A DNA stretch of 64,000 nt from an uncultured Prevotellaceae bacterium. GTDB lineage: Bacteria; Bacteroidota; Bacteroidia; Bacteroidales; Bacteroidaceae. Shown piece after piece: positions 8,412 to 18,061 of this stretch. The position numbers and the translations under genes were made by a program. Location of the stretch: positions 62,001 through 126,000 of the forward strand of contig CAMJZV010000005.1 of NCBI GenBank assembly GCA_946410305.1, read 5' to 3'. The notes beneath the pieces were generated by a model. That model was not told where the DNA came from, did no database searches, and was given only the letters and a program-made list of their open reading frames with translations. Each line of letters begins with the position of its first letter. Positions within the stretch are counted from its first letter, which is position 1.

Positions 8412-9968
8412 TTATGTTTCTGTCGTTATCGTAGTGGTGTTCGAACTCATATACTTTCTTTCCAGTTCCTCACGGGTATATTTATAAATTTTCTCGATAT
8501 GTCCGCAGCCGGCACATTCGTAGATTTCGTTGTAAGGATGGTAAAGGAACAGCACATTATAGTTGTGGACGGCATAGGTGGAATCGGTGACATGGTGAGT
8601 CTTCTCATTACTCTTTGTGGTATAGCCATTACTATAGGTGGTCTCTGTCCATGTCTTATACGAACTGTGTTCCTGATGGAGCAGGTTACCCTTTTCTGAA
8701 ACCATTTCCCATCGAGTGAAGTCCTCCAATATTTCGTTTTCCTTAAATTGGTTACGCCACATGCGACGACAATTCTCGCAGCGATCGTGAGGATAGGTGG
8801 AGAGGGGCTTGGTAGCGATTTTGGGTGCCCATATGACAATGCACATCAGTGGTAGGGCTATCCACCACAATAGTCCCCATGTGATAATCAGAACGAACCA
8901 CAGATAGATGGCTATATAGGTAATGCCACGGATGCACCATGCCAGCACGTTATCGTTCAGGTGATAGAAGGTATAGCGGCACTGCATGGCTGCGCCCATT
9001 ACCACTGCAGGAATCATGGGCGTACAGATGAGCCAGAAGAAGGCGAAAAGGAGGTAGAGTCCGGCAAGTCCCCACATCCACCAAGGTTTGCTGCCACCAG
9101 CAAGACTGAAGTCGGCACCGTAGATATAGTTCTCGTAGAATTCTCCTTGGATGAGGGTCGCCAGCGGATCGAAGTCGATGATGGGTTCGATAAATGGTAC
9201 CCAGCGCATGGCAAAACCGTTATTGCCGTGGAAGACGGTCATCTCATGCGACTGATAGTTGAGGTCGTTGTCGTAGGTGATGACCGGATTAGCAAAGCGA
9301 CCTTCCTCTTTGAAGAAAACCTCGACAGTGTTGAACTTCACCACCAAGCCGTCTTTCGTGCGCACAGCTGTAGTGTAGGGGCGATAAAGGCTTGCAGCCT
9401 CCTGTAGTGACTTGCCGACATAGAGACGTTTGAACTTCTTTTCCGACATGTAGTAGTCGCCCTTGCCGTTGTATTCCCAGTTCTTGATGTCGTCGGGAAG
9501 TACAGCATGCAGACTGGAGTAGCTTACTTCCTTTGTGTCGCCATTGACGAGGCGGATATTTACCTTCGGGGACTCTTTGCTGTCCTTGCCGGCGTGCTTT
9601 ATAGAGATGATGCTTACCGTGTCGACAAGGTCATTGCTTCTATACTGTTGCGGATATCCTAACTCGATGGTGCTAATAAAGCCACGTTGCCCGTCAGCAG
9701 TCTCGACAAGCAGTTGGGCAGGGTGGTATGTGTCGGAATCACGGAATCCGAGAATAAGCAAACTGTCGCCCTTATGTACTGGTATCTTTATTTCGTCATT
9801 TGTTACTCCATATGCCACCAGGTCTGTATTTTTCTCCAGAAGTACATAGCCTAGCTGGGTGGGTAGCGTGTTCCGTAGTACAACTTGGTTATAAACGAGA
9901 ATGCCGATAAAAACGATGCTGAGCACAAGGCACAACAACGTTGAGCGTTTGAAGTTAATATTATCCAT
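8412..9968 (-). CDS. Membrane protein with cysteine-pair C-terminal segment
   Basis: A 518-residue protein that I cannot assign to a named family. One membrane segment lies at about 11-30, followed by an extracytoplasmic beta-rich region to about 290. Two or three more segments lie around 292-385 (WGLAGLYLLFAFFWLI; IYLWFVLIITWGLLWW). The C-terminal region carries CENC and CAGC pairs about 80 residues apart, a plausible zinc-binding set on the cytoplasmic side. It is the last gene of the minus-strand run psd-pssA-small membrane protein, about 20 bp after the preceding gene, which suggests an envelope role. Confidence 0.75.
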   Translation of the reverse strand: MDNINFKRSTLLCLVLSIVFIGILVYNQVVLRNTLPTQLGYVLLEKNTDLVAYGVTNDEIKIPVHKGDSLLILGFRDSDTYHPAQLLVETADGQRGFISTIELGYPQQYRSNDLVDTVSIISIKHAGKDSKESPKVNIRLVNGDTKEVSYSSLHAVLPDDIKNWEYNGKGDYYMSEKKFKRLYVGKSLQEAASLYRPYTTAVRTKDGLVVKFNTVEVFFKEEGRFANPVITYDNDLNYQSHEMTVFHGNNGFAMRWVPFIEPIIDFDPLATLIQGEFYENYIYGADFSLAGGSKPWWMWGLAGLYLLFAFFWLICTPMIPAVVMGAAMQCRYTFYHLNDNVLAWCIRGITYIAIYLWFVLIITWGLLWWIALPLMCIVIWAPKIATKPLSTYPHDRCENCRRMWRNQFKENEILEDFTRWEMVSEKGNLLHQEHSSYKTWTETTYSNGYTTKSNEKTHHVTDSTYAVHNYNVLFLYHPYNEIYECAGCGHIEKIYKYTREELERKYMSSNTTTITTET

Positions 9969-9988
9969 ATTTTTAGGTTTTATAATGG

Positions 9989-10357
9989 TTATTCTTCAAC
10001 GAAGTCTACATACTCGCCATCGGAGTCATCGAAGATCTTCTTGCTCTCGCGCTCTTGATGGCGATTGTCTATGATGGTCTCGCCAGTGGCCGTCTGTGTT
10101 GTGCGTGGCTGGTCGTAGTAATTGGTGTCTTCCGAATCATCGGCTTGACTGGTTGGCCCATACTGTTGGCGCTGATTATATTGCTGGCGCTGGCGTCCAG
10201 TCTCCTCACGGTGCTGCTGGGCCTGACGCTCTGCGGCACGCTGGGCGGCAACACGTATCTTTCTGTAGGTGCTATAGAGGTAGCTCCCCACCAACAACAG
10301 GATGAGTACAATGAGGAAGAAGATAAAGGCAAAGAAACCTAATAGGCCTTTTAACAT
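9989..10357 (-). CDS. Small membrane protein (DUF4834-like)
   Basis: A 122-residue protein. One strong membrane helix occupies residues 5-27, then a basic helix (YRKIRVAAQRAAERQ), then a glutamine- and acid-rich low-complexity tail ending YVDFVEE. It resembles the small DUF4834 proteins found near phospholipid genes in Bacteroidales; the assignment rests on shape and context only. It follows pssA after a 27-bp gap made almost entirely of a heptamer array. Confidence 0.65.
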   Translation of the reverse strand: MLKGLLGFFAFIFFLIVLILLLVGSYLYSTYRKIRVAAQRAAERQAQQHREETGRQRQQYNQRQQYGPTSQADDSEDTNYYDQPRTTQTATGETIIDNRHQERESKKIFDDSDGEYVDFVEE

Positions 10358-10396
10358 TAAAGATGAAAAATTAAAAATTAAACATTAAGCATTATT
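10352..10396. repeat. 7-bp degenerate array between pssA and the next gene
   Basis: Units such as ATTAAAG, ATGAAAA, ATTAAAA, ATTAAAC, ATTAAGC, ATTATTT follow each other in strict 7-bp register (read on the plus strand). They cover the gap and reach the pssA stop region. Confidence 0.7.
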
Positions 10397-11077
10397 TGAT
10401 ATATAGATATTTACTGCCGACAGGATGACATACCATGCGATGACGGCTGCCAGTCCGAAGATGCCCAGGAAGAGCAACATCGGTATACATGTCAACAGGA
10501 ATATATATTTGATCTCATTTCCCTTCCAGCCCCAAGTCTTAAACTTCAGGGCAAACATAGGTATTTCGCTAATCAGCAGATAGCTGCTGATCAGGATGCC
10601 GACGATGATGCACCACTCCATACCTTCGAAGTAAATCTCGTTGCCATGCAGCCCACCAATCAGGGCTCCCCAGAAGAGGGCATTGGCAGGTGTCGGCAGT
10701 CCGATGAATCCCAAAGCCTGACGCTCGTCAAGGTTGAACTTGGCTAGACGCAGGGCGGAGAAGGCTGCCATGATGAAGGCCAGGAAGGCTATTGGCCATT
10801 GGCTATTGGCTGTCAGCGCGGACAGGTAACTGAAGATGATGGCGGAGGGCGCAAAGCCGAAGGTGATGTCGTCTGCCAGCGAGTCCAATTCCTTACCGAT
10901 AGGCGAGGAGACATGCAGCAGGCGAGCTACCATGCCATCGAAGAAGTCAAAGACGGCACCGATAACGATAAACAGCAGTGCCATGCGGTAGTCACCCTGG
11001 AAAGCCCAGTAGGTGGCTATGCAGCCCGAAATCAGATTCAGGCAAGTGATGATATTGGGAATGTTGAGTAACTTCAT
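10385..11077 (-). CDS. pssA: CDP-diacylglycerol--serine O-phosphatidyltransferase
   Basis: A 230-residue polytopic membrane enzyme that makes phosphatidylserine. The CDP-alcohol phosphotransferase signature is complete: D47-G48-x2-A51-R52-x8-G61-x3-D65-x3-D69. Its start overlaps the psd stop (TAATG), so the two successive enzymes of phosphatidylethanolamine synthesis are translationally coupled. An in-frame heptamer array (10787-10817) encodes LTANSQWPIA between two membrane helices, a position where family members normally have only a short loop. Confidence 0.95.
   Translation of the reverse strand: MKLLNIPNIITCLNLISGCIATYWAFQGDYRMALLFIVIGAVFDFFDGMVARLLHVSSPIGKELDSLADDITFGFAPSAIIFSYLSALTANSQWPIAFLAFIMAAFSALRLAKFNLDERQALGFIGLPTPANALFWGALIGGLHGNEIYFEGMEWCIIVGILISSYLLISEIPMFALKFKTWGWKGNEIKYIFLLTCIPMLLFLGIFGLAAVIAWYVILSAVNIYISNNA
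10787..10817. repeat. 7-bp array inside pssA
   Basis: GCTATTG, GCCATTG, GCTATTG, GCTGTCA in 7-bp register, in frame with pssA and encoding TANSQWPIA on the minus strand. Confidence 0.75.
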
Positions 11078-11766
11078 TATGCCAATTTTGCTATGACTGT
11101 TTGGTCGCCAGTGGTGGGCTGATTCATGGTAACAGTTGCCTTTGCAGTGAGTGGCAGGAATACATCTACACGCGAACCGAGCTTGATGAAGCCCAGGTGC
11201 TCGTCAATATAGCACTCCTCGCCATCCTTGGCGTAGGTCACGATGCGGCGCGCCATGGCTCCGGCAATCTGGCGTACCAGAATGTCTTGACCGTCAGGTG
11301 TCGTAATCATGATGTCGGCATGCTCGTTCTCCTCGCTGGCCTTGGGCAGCCATGCTTTGTGGTAGTTTCCGTTGAAGTGCTTGACAAACTTAACCTTGCC
11401 ATCTACGGGGAACCAGTTGGCATGAACATTTAGCGGACTCATGAAGATACTGATCATGAGACGCTTGTCGTGGAAGTAAGTATTCTCCTCGGCTTCCTCA
11501 ACGACGACAATCTTTCCGTCGGCAGGAGCTACCACCATCTTGTCGGTGTCGCCATTGAAATAACGGATAGGACAACGGTAGAAGTTGAGGGCCATGAGCC
11601 ATGCGGCACCAAAAATAACAACGAATATCCAGAAAGGAATAGTAGTGTCGAGGGCGTACCACAAGCCCGTGCCAATCAGGGCTATTGCCAGCATGCTGAG
11701 TGTGAGCTCGTTGGTGCCTTCACGATGTATTCTGATTTTCTTAAGTTTCTTAATTCTTTCTCCCAT
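11077..11766 (-). CDS. psd: Phosphatidylserine decarboxylase
   Basis: A 229-residue short-type (archaeal-like) decarboxylase that turns phosphatidylserine into phosphatidylethanolamine. The pyruvoyl group would form from S198 in [10 protein letters not shown] (192-201), where self-cleavage occurs at G197-S198. Two N-terminal membrane helices span about 22-62 and anchor it in the inner membrane. It is the first gene of the psd-pssA operon; a TACCTTTG box (11803-11796, minus strand) lies about 30 bp upstream. It is divergent from dnaE. Confidence 0.95.
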   Translation of the reverse strand: MGERIKKLKKIRIHREGTNELTLSMLAIALIGTGLWYALDTTIPFWIFVVIFGAAWLMALNFYRCPIRYFNGDTDKMVVAPADGKIVVVEEAEENTYFHDKRLMISIFMSPLNVHANWFPVDGKVKFVKHFNGNYHKAWLPKASEENEHADIMITTPDGQDILVRQIAGAMARRIVTYAKDGEECYIDEHLGFIKLGSRVDVFLPLTAKATVTMNQPTTGDQTVIAKLA

Positions 11767-11810
11767 GAGGTAGTTAATAGTATTTTTTCAATATGCAAAG
11801 GTACAAAATA

Positions 11811-11838
11811 ATTCTTAATTCTTAATTCATAATTCATA
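11811..11838. repeat. 7-bp array between psd and dnaE
   Basis: AATTCTT, AATTCTT, AATTCAT, AATTCAT in register, lying between the two divergent promoters. Confidence 0.7.
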
Positions 11839-11843
11839 TTTTT

Positions 11844-11875
11844 TTTGGTTATTTCGGTATTTTACCGTAACTTTG
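11844..11875 (+). promoter_or_regulatory. Promoter of dnaE
   Basis: TTTG at 11844-11847, a 20-bp spacer, TAACTTTG at 11868-11875, then a 31-bp leader to the dnaE ATG. Confidence 0.75.
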
Positions 11876-11906
11876 AGGCTCGAAAGCGAAAAAGCGACGC
11901 ATTTTT

Positions 11907-14900
11907 ATGGAAGATTTCATTCATTTACACGTACATACATATTATTCTATACTTGATGGACAGTCGAGTATCAAACGCTTGGTGGATAAGGCTGTTGCCA
12001 ACGGTATGAAGGGCATGGCCATTACCGACCATGGCGATATGTTCGGCATCAAGGAATTCCACGACTATGTAGGCGGCATTAACAAAGGTCGTAAGAAGGA
12101 GGGACTGGACCCCTTCATTCCCATCTTCGGTTGTGAGATGTATGTGTCGCGCCATGGCTCAAAGTCGCTACGCCGCGGCAAGGAAGACCAGGGTGGCTAC
12201 CACCTTATTGTATTAGCCAAGAACTACAAGGGTTATAAGAACCTCATTAAGCTGGTCAGCAACTCCTGGGTGGACGGCTACTATATGCGTCCACGTACTG
12301 ACCGTGAGGACTTGGAACGCTACCATGAGGGCTTGATGGTCTGCTCGGCATGTATTGCTGGTGAGGTGCCTGCTAAGATATTGAAAGGAGATATCGCGGG
12401 AGCCCGCGAGGCTATTGAGTGGTATCACAACCTGTTTGGCGACGACTACTATCTGGAATTGCAGCGCCATGAGGTGAAAGACCCCAGCATCCGTGCCAAC
12501 CGTGAGACATATCCCTTGCAGCAGAAGGCCAACAAGGTGCTGATAGAGTTGGCTCGTGAGTATGGCATCAAACTCGTCTGTACCAACGATGCCCACTTTG
12601 TGGACCAGGAGAATGCCGAGGCCCACGACCACCTGTTGTGTCTGGCGACGGGCAAAGAACTCGACGATCCTACGCGTATGCTCTACTCCAAGCAGGAGTG
12701 GTTCAAGACCCGTGAGGAGATGAACGACATCTTCTCTGACGTTCCTGAGGCGCTGTCTAATACGCTGGAGCTGTTGGAGAAGACCGAGATATACAGCATT
12801 GACCATGACCCCATCATGCCTTTCTTCCCCATTCCGGAGGACTTCGGTACGGAGGAGCAGTGGCGCCAGAAGTTCACCGAAGAACAGCTCTATGAGGAAT
12901 TTACACGTGATGAGAATGGTGAGAATCCCCTGTCTCGTGAAGAAGGCGAGAAGAAAATCAAGAAACTCGGTGGCTACGATAAGCTATACCGCATCAAGTT
13001 CGAGGCCGACTACTTAGCCAAACTAGCCTATGAAGGTGCTGGCAAACGTTATAATGCCGGTAAGCCTATAGAAATCGAGTCAGTTGAAGTGGCGGCAGCA
13101 AATTCTTCACTCTTCATTCTTCATTCTTCACTCCCCAAGGAGGTTGACGACCGTGTGCGCTTTGAGTTGCACATCATGAAGACGATGGGTTTCCCTGGCT
13201 ACTTCCTCATTGTGCAGGACTTCATCAACTCTGCCCGCGACGAGTTGGGCGTAATGGTAGGCCCAGGCCGTGGCTCTGCAGCTGGTAGCGTTGTGGCTTA
13301 CTGCTTGGGAATCACGAAGATAGACCCGCTGAAGTATGACCTGCTGTTTGAGCGTTTCCTGAATCCCGACCGTATCTCACTGCCTGATATCGATACTGAC
13401 TTCGACGACGACGGACGTGGTAAGGTGCTGAAGTGGGTAGAGGATAAGTACGGTCATGAGAACTGTGCACATATCATCACCTACGCCACGATGGCCACGA
13501 AGAACTCTATCAAGGACGTGGCACGAGTTGAGAAAGTGCCTTTGAGCGTTGTCAACACTCTTTGTAAGGCTATTCCCGACCGTCTGCCCGATGTCGATGG
13601 TAAGACGCCGAAGATGAATCTGCCCAACGCCATCAAGGCGGTGCGTGAGTTGCAGGATGCTGAGGCCAGTGCTGATAAGGCCTTGGCAAACACCATCAAG
13701 TATGCCAAGATGCTGGAAGGTACTGTGCGTGGCACGGGTATCCATGCCTGTGGCTTCATCATCTGTCGTGACCCGATTTCTGACTGGGTGCCTGTGTCTA
13801 CTGCCGACGACCCTGACTTCAAGGATGTGAAGACCAACTGTACGCAGTATGATGGTCACGTCATTGAGTCGACGGGCCTGATTAAGATGGACTTCCTTGG
13901 ACTGAAGACACTGTCGGAGATGAAGGAGGCCTGTGCCGTAATCAAGCAGACACGCGGCATTGATGTCGACCTGGACACTATTCCTATCGACGACCCCAAG
14001 ACCTTCGAGCTCTATCAGCAGGGACGCACCATTGGCACCTTCCAGTTTGAGTCGGCAGGTATGCAGAAGTACCTGCGTGAGTTAAAGCCCACCGTCTTCG
14101 AGGACCTCATCGCTATGAACGCCCTCTACCGTCCAGGACCTATGGGTTACATCCCACAGTTCATCCGTCGTAAGCATGGTGAGGAGCCTATCACCTACGA
14201 TATCCCCGTCATGGAGAAATACCTGAAGGATACCTACGGCATCACCGTCTATCAGGAGCAGGTGATGTTGCTCTCGCGTCTGTTGGCCGACTTCACTCGT
14301 GGTGAGAGCGATGCTCTTCGTAAGGCCATGGGTAAGAAAAAGAAGGATATTGTTGACGCCATGAAACCGAAGTTCATCGAGGGTGGCAAGAAGAACGGTC
14401 ACGACCCGAAGATACTCGACAAGATATGGAGCGACTGGGAAGCCTTCGCCTCCTACGCCTTCAACAAGTCGCATGCTGCCTGTTACTCGTGGGTGGCCTA
14501 TCAGACGGCTTACCTCAAGGCCAACTATCCTGCAGAGTTCATGGCGGCCATCATGAGTCGTCGTCGCGACCAGATAACGGAAATCACCAAGCTGATGGAT
14601 GAGTGCAAGGCCATGGGTATTGCTACGCTGGGTCCGGATGTCAACGAGTCGTACCAGAAGTTCGGTGTGAACAAGAAAGGTGAGATACGTTTCGGACTGG
14701 CAGCCATCAAGGGCATGGGCGACAATGTGGCGCAGGCTATCATTGACGAGCGTGAGCAGAACGGTCCATACAAAGATATCTTCGACTTCGTACAGCGTAT
14801 CAACTTCAGTCAGATCAACCGCAAGGCCTTTGAAGCCTTGGCACTGAGTGGTGGCTTCGATAGCTTTGGCATTCGTCGTGAGGACTTCTTTGCAACGAAT

Positions 14901-15704
14901 GGCAAGGGTGAGACGCTGATAGAAATCGTGATGCGCTACGGACAGCTCTATCAGGCAGAGAAGCAGCAGGCACAGACCTCGCTGTTCGGTGATTTTGGTG
15001 CTTTGGAGATACAGACACCGACACTGCCGAAGAGCAACGACCGCTGGAGTGATATTGAGCGTCTGAACAAGGAGCGCGAGCTGGTGGGTATCTACCTGTC
15101 GGCACATCCGTTGGACGAGTATAAGATTGTGCTCGACAACCTGTGTAATACGCGTTGCGACGAATTGGATGATATCGGCAATCTGGCAGGTCGCGAAGAT
15201 GTCACCATCGGTGGTATCGTCACTGCCGTACGTACTGGTTTCACCAAGAATGGTAAGCCCTTTGGCATAGTGACCCTTGAGGACTTCGTGGGCTCTGGCG
15301 AGTTGGCTCTGTTTGGTGAGACGTGGGGCGACAAGTCGGGATTCTTCACCATCGGCGCCTCGGTATATATCACGGGTAAGGTGAAGCCGCGCTTCTCGTA
15401 TAACCCCGATGGTCCTAAAGATCTGGGCATTACGGGTGTTGAGTTCCTGCAGACCATCAAGGAACGTGCCATTGACCGCATCACCATCTCGCTGACTACC
15501 GACCTATTGAATGATGAGGTGGTGACGGAACTGGGTGAACTGATTGCTGCCCATCCAGGCAAGACCAACCTCTTCTTCCAGTTGCATGACCTGACGGGTA
15601 AGAACCATGTACTTCTGAAGAGTACCTCCAAGATGGTGGATGTAAAGAGTGAGCTGATACAGTTTATTGAACAATCGCCAGCATTGGACTACAAGATAAA
15701 TTAA
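11907..15704 (+). CDS. dnaE: DNA polymerase III alpha subunit
   Basis: A 1265-residue replicative polymerase. The N-terminal PHP domain starts FIHLHVHTYYSILDGQ and includes ITDHGDMFG. The polymerase active site has PDIDTDF with D494, D496 and D498, preceded by GPGRGSAAGS. The palm/finger and helix-hairpin-helix regions and a C-terminal OB fold (VTIGGIVTAVRTGFTKNGKPFG) follow. Residues about 396-412 contain an extra stretch, NSSLFILHSSL, encoded by a 7-bp repeat array (13101-13134). It lies between the PHP and polymerase domains and is probably a surface loop. It heads a long plus-strand run with trxA, a HAD gene and cobSUT. Confidence 0.98.
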   Translation: MEDFIHLHVHTYYSILDGQSSIKRLVDKAVANGMKGMAITDHGDMFGIKEFHDYVGGINKGRKKEGLDPFIPIFGCEMYVSRHGSKSLRRGKEDQGGYHLIVLAKNYKGYKNLIKLVSNSWVDGYYMRPRTDREDLERYHEGLMVCSACIAGEVPAKILKGDIAGAREAIEWYHNLFGDDYYLELQRHEVKDPSIRANRETYPLQQKANKVLIELAREYGIKLVCTNDAHFVDQENAEAHDHLLCLATGKELDDPTRMLYSKQEWFKTREEMNDIFSDVPEALSNTLELLEKTEIYSIDHDPIMPFFPIPEDFGTEEQWRQKFTEEQLYEEFTRDENGENPLSREEGEKKIKKLGGYDKLYRIKFEADYLAKLAYEGAGKRYNAGKPIEIESVEVAAANSSLFILHSSLPKEVDDRVRFELHIMKTMGFPGYFLIVQDFINSARDELGVMVGPGRGSAAGSVVAYCLGITKIDPLKYDLLFERFLNPDRISLPDIDTDFDDDGRGKVLKWVEDKYGHENCAHIITYATMATKNSIKDVARVEKVPLSVVNTLCKAIPDRLPDVDGKTPKMNLPNAIKAVRELQDAEASADKALANTIKYAKMLEGTVRGTGIHACGFIICRDPISDWVPVSTADDPDFKDVKTNCTQYDGHVIESTGLIKMDFLGLKTLSEMKEACAVIKQTRGIDVDLDTIPIDDPKTFELYQQGRTIGTFQFESAGMQKYLRELKPTVFEDLIAMNALYRPGPMGYIPQFIRRKHGEEPITYDIPVMEKYLKDTYGITVYQEQVMLLSRLLADFTRGESDALRKAMGKKKKDIVDAMKPKFIEGGKKNGHDPKILDKIWSDWEAFASYAFNKSHAACYSWVAYQTAYLKANYPAEFMAAIMSRRRDQITEITKLMDECKAMGIATLGPDVNESYQKFGVNKKGEIRFGLAAIKGMGDNVAQAIIDEREQNGPYKDIFDFVQRINFSQINRKAFEALALSGGFDSFGIRREDFFATNGKGETLIEIVMRYGQLYQAEKQQAQTSLFGDFGALEIQTPTLPKSNDRWSDIERLNKERELVGIYLSAHPLDEYKIVLDNLCNTRCDELDDIGNLAGREDVTIGGIVTAVRTGFTKNGKPFGIVTLEDFVGSGELALFGETWGDKSGFFTIGASVYITGKVKPRFSYNPDGPKDLGITGVEFLQTIKERAIDRITISLTTDLLNDEVVTELGELIAAHPGKTNLFFQLHDLTGKNHVLLKSTSKMVDVKSELIQFIEQSPALDYKIN
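13101..13134. repeat. 7-bp array in frame inside dnaE
   Basis: AATTCTT, CACTCTT, CATTCTT, CATTCTT, CACTCCC in strict 7-bp register, adding about 11 codons (NSSLFILHSSL) without breaking the frame. Confidence 0.85.
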
Positions 15705-15734
15705 ATATTAAACATTAAACACCAAAATTAAAGA
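15700..15734. repeat. 7-bp array between dnaE and trxA
   Basis: ATTAAAT, ATTAAAC, ATTAAAC, then ACCAAA (one base short), ATTAAAG fill the 32-bp gap, including the dnaE stop codon. Confidence 0.65.
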
Positions 15735-15736
15735 TT

Positions 15737-16051
15737 ATGGAAGTAACAATCACAAGTGAGAATTTCGAGAGCCTGAAGAATGGTGAGCAGCCATTAATGG
15801 TGGATTTCTGGGCAACATGGTGTGGCCCCTGTCGTATGATTGCTCCTGTTATTGCTGAGCTGGCCAAGGCCTATGACGGCAAGATTACTGTCGGTAAGTG
15901 CGACGTTGAGGAGTGCGAGGATCTGGCTACTGAGTTCGGCATCCGCAACATTCCTACCATCCTTTTCTTCAAGGGCGGTCAGGTTGTTGACAAGCTGATT
16001 GGCGCACAGCCCAAGGCTAATATCGAGGCAAAGATCCAGGCATTGCTGTAA
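15737..16051 (+). CDS. trxA: Thioredoxin
   Basis: A 104-residue cytoplasmic thioredoxin with the redox pair in W28-C29-G-P-C32 and the cis-proline region IRNIPTILFF near 75. There is no signal peptide. Length is typical. It lies 32 bp after dnaE and 8 bp before the HAD gene; pairing with dnaE looks positional rather than functional. Confidence 0.97.
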   Translation: MEVTITSENFESLKNGEQPLMVDFWATWCGPCRMIAPVIAELAKAYDGKITVGKCDVEECEDLATEFGIRNIPTILFFKGGQVVDKLIGAQPKANIEAKIQALL

Positions 16052-16059
16052 TCAGCTGC

Positions 16060-16767
16060 ATGAGATATAAAGACCTCTTTGTCGACTTCGACGATACACT
16101 GTACGATACTCATGGCAATGCTGTCATTGCGCTGAAGGAGACCTTCGAGGCGTTCCATCTGGAGCGTTATTTCAGTGATCCGCAAGTGTTCTATGATGCC
16201 TATTGGCTTGCGAACATTGACTTGTGGAGTCACTATTCGAAGGGCGACATCACGCGCGACTACCTCATCGTGGAACGGTTCCGTCGTCCACTCAGCGTGG
16301 GCGACGGTTCACCCGTCACCGCACAGTTTTGCTTGGAGATGAGCGACGTCTTCCTTGACTTCTGCTCCAACAAGCCTGGGGTGGTGGAGGGTGCCCACGA
16401 GCTGATGGACTATCTGAAAGGAAAAGGCTATCGCATGCACATGACCAGCAATGGTTTCCATGAGGTACAGTATAAGAAGTTGGCGGCCTGTGGACTGAAG
16501 GACTATTTTGACACCATCATCCTCAGTGAGGATGCGGGTGTCAACAAACCTTCGCCACTTTATTTCGACTATGCCCTGAAGATGTCTGGTGCAGACCGTC
16601 AGACCACCTTGATGATTGGTGACAATCTGCAGACTGACATCCTGGGAGCACTCAATGCCGGTATCGATGCGATGCTCTTCAACCGTTGGGGCGTCGATGT
16701 CGATGAGGCTGACAAACGGCCGACCTTTGTGGTAGACCGTTTGCCACAAATCAAAGATCTGTTGTAA
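16060..16767 (+). CDS. HAD-family nucleotidase/phosphatase (YjjG-like)
   Basis: A 235-residue haloacid-dehalogenase hydrolase. Motif I is D9-F-D11-D12-T (FVDFDDTLYDT), motif II is MTSNGF near 126-131, motif III includes the lysine in NKPSPLYF, and motif IV is MIGDNLQTDILGA near 186-198. The helical cap after motif I and the overall length fit the YjjG/PynA group, which removes phosphate from non-canonical pyrimidine nucleotides. The substrate cannot be read from sequence. It lies between trxA and cobS on one transcript. Confidence 0.85.
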   Translation: MRYKDLFVDFDDTLYDTHGNAVIALKETFEAFHLERYFSDPQVFYDAYWLANIDLWSHYSKGDITRDYLIVERFRRPLSVGDGSPVTAQFCLEMSDVFLDFCSNKPGVVEGAHELMDYLKGKGYRMHMTSNGFHEVQYKKLAACGLKDYFDTIILSEDAGVNKPSPLYFDYALKMSGADRQTTLMIGDNLQTDILGALNAGIDAMLFNRWGVDVDEADKRPTFVVDRLPQIKDLL

Positions 16768-16775
16768 TTACTGTT

Positions 16776-17555
16776 ATGCAGACAAGTATAGACCAGACAA
16801 GATGGTATGACCGCATCTGGGCAGCCTTTATCTTTTTTACCCGACTGCCCTTTTGGCGCTGGCACCAGCCGCCACAGGCGTGCTATAAGACGGTGGTAGA
16901 GCACTGGCCACTGACAGGCTGGCTGACGGGAGGACTGATGGCGGTGACACTATGGGTGGGTAGCCACTATCTGCCGTATCTCGTGGCCGTACTGCTGGCT
17001 GTTGTAGTCAGACTGTTGATTACTGGAGCGTTGCATGAAGACGGCTTGGCCGACTTCTTGGATGGCTTTGGCGGAGGTGGTCACGACCGTGAGCGCATCC
17101 TGACCATCATGAAGGACTCGCACATCGGCACCTATGGCGTCCTGGGACTGATTATCTATGAGCTGCTTCTGGTGGCAACGCTCTATTCCCTTACCCCCAC
17201 ACTGGCGGCACTCACCATTCTTGCTGCCGACCCGTATGCCAAGATGGTGACAGCACAACTTATCACGATGATGCCCTATGCCCGCAAGGAAGAGGAGGCT
17301 AAGAACAAAACCGTCTATCGGAAGATGCAGTGGCCTGCGGGCATTAGCCTGGCTATCCAGGGCTTGTTGCCAATGGGCTTGTATCTGTGGTACACTGGCC
17401 TGCCATGGGAGCTCATTATCTTCCTTCCTTGTCTGGCGATGTATCTGCTTTATCTGCTGATATGGAACCGTTTGCGTGGCTATACGGGCGACTGCTGCGG
17501 TGCCGTGTGTCTGTTGGTGGAACTTACTGTCTATTTAGTTGTTTGTGCGCTATGA
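16776..17555 (+). CDS. cobS: Adenosylcobinamide-GDP ribazoletransferase (cobalamin synthase)
   Basis: A 259-residue inner-membrane enzyme that joins alpha-ribazole to adenosylcobinamide-GDP, the last joining step of cobamide assembly. The conserved motif ALHEDGLADFLDGFGGG lies near 86-102, followed by several membrane helices. The C-terminal GYTGDCCGA (near 232-240) is also typical. The stop overlaps the cobU start by ATGA, indicating coupled translation. Confidence 0.95.
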   Translation: MQTSIDQTRWYDRIWAAFIFFTRLPFWRWHQPPQACYKTVVEHWPLTGWLTGGLMAVTLWVGSHYLPYLVAVLLAVVVRLLITGALHEDGLADFLDGFGGGGHDRERILTIMKDSHIGTYGVLGLIIYELLLVATLYSLTPTLAALTILAADPYAKMVTAQLITMMPYARKEEEAKNKTVYRKMQWPAGISLAIQGLLPMGLYLWYTGLPWELIIFLPCLAMYLLYLLIWNRLRGYTGDCCGAVCLLVELTVYLVVCAL

Positions 17556-18061
17556 AGAAGATTATCCTAATTACTGGTGGTCAGCGCTCTGGCAAGAGCA
17601 CGAAGGCTGAGGCGCTGGCGTTGAGCCTGAGCACGAATCCCGTCTATGTGGCTACTGCCAAGGTGTGGGATGAGGAGTTTCGTGAACGCGTACGTCGCCA
17701 TCAGGAACGCCGTGGCCCGGAGTGGACGAATATCGAGGAGGAGCTATATCTTAGCCGTCACGACCTGACGGGTAGGGTGGTGGTCATCGACTGTGTGACG
17801 TTGTGGTTGACCAATTTCTTTTTCTCTCATGACGAAGATGTTGACCACTCTTTGGAAGCTGCCAAGCAGGAGTTCGATGCCTTTACAGCCCCCGATGCTA
17901 CCTATATCTTTGTGACTAACGAGATAGGAATGGGTGGCGTCAGCGACAACGTGATGCAGCGTAAGTTCTCAGATCTGCAAGGCTGGATGAACCAGTATAT
18001 CGCATCAAAAGCCGACGAAGTCATATTGATGGTCAGCGGAATACCAGTAAAAATAAAATGA
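17552..18061 (+). CDS. cobU: Adenosylcobinamide kinase / guanylyltransferase
   Basis: A 169-residue bifunctional enzyme that phosphorylates adenosylcobinamide and then transfers GMP to it. A Walker A loop GGQRSGKS lies at 8-15, and the region RVRRHQERRGPEW near 43-55 holds the histidine that carries GMP in the family. NEIGMGGVSDN near 123-133 is the usual late motif. I take ATG 17552 (MKKIIL) as the start; an upstream in-frame extension into cobS is not real. It overlaps cobS and cobT by 4 bp each (ATGA). Confidence 0.95.
   Translation: MKKIILITGGQRSGKSTKAEALALSLSTNPVYVATAKVWDEEFRERVRRHQERRGPEWTNIEEELYLSRHDLTGRVVVIDCVTLWLTNFFFSHDEDVDHSLEAAKQEFDAFTAPDATYIFVTNEIGMGGVSDNVMQRKFSDLQGWMNQYIASKADEVILMVSGIPVKIK

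Noticed and set aside
14082..15107. A 341-residue minus-strand open frame
   Set aside because: Entirely antisense to conserved dnaE; composition is the mirror of coding sequence, no start signals.
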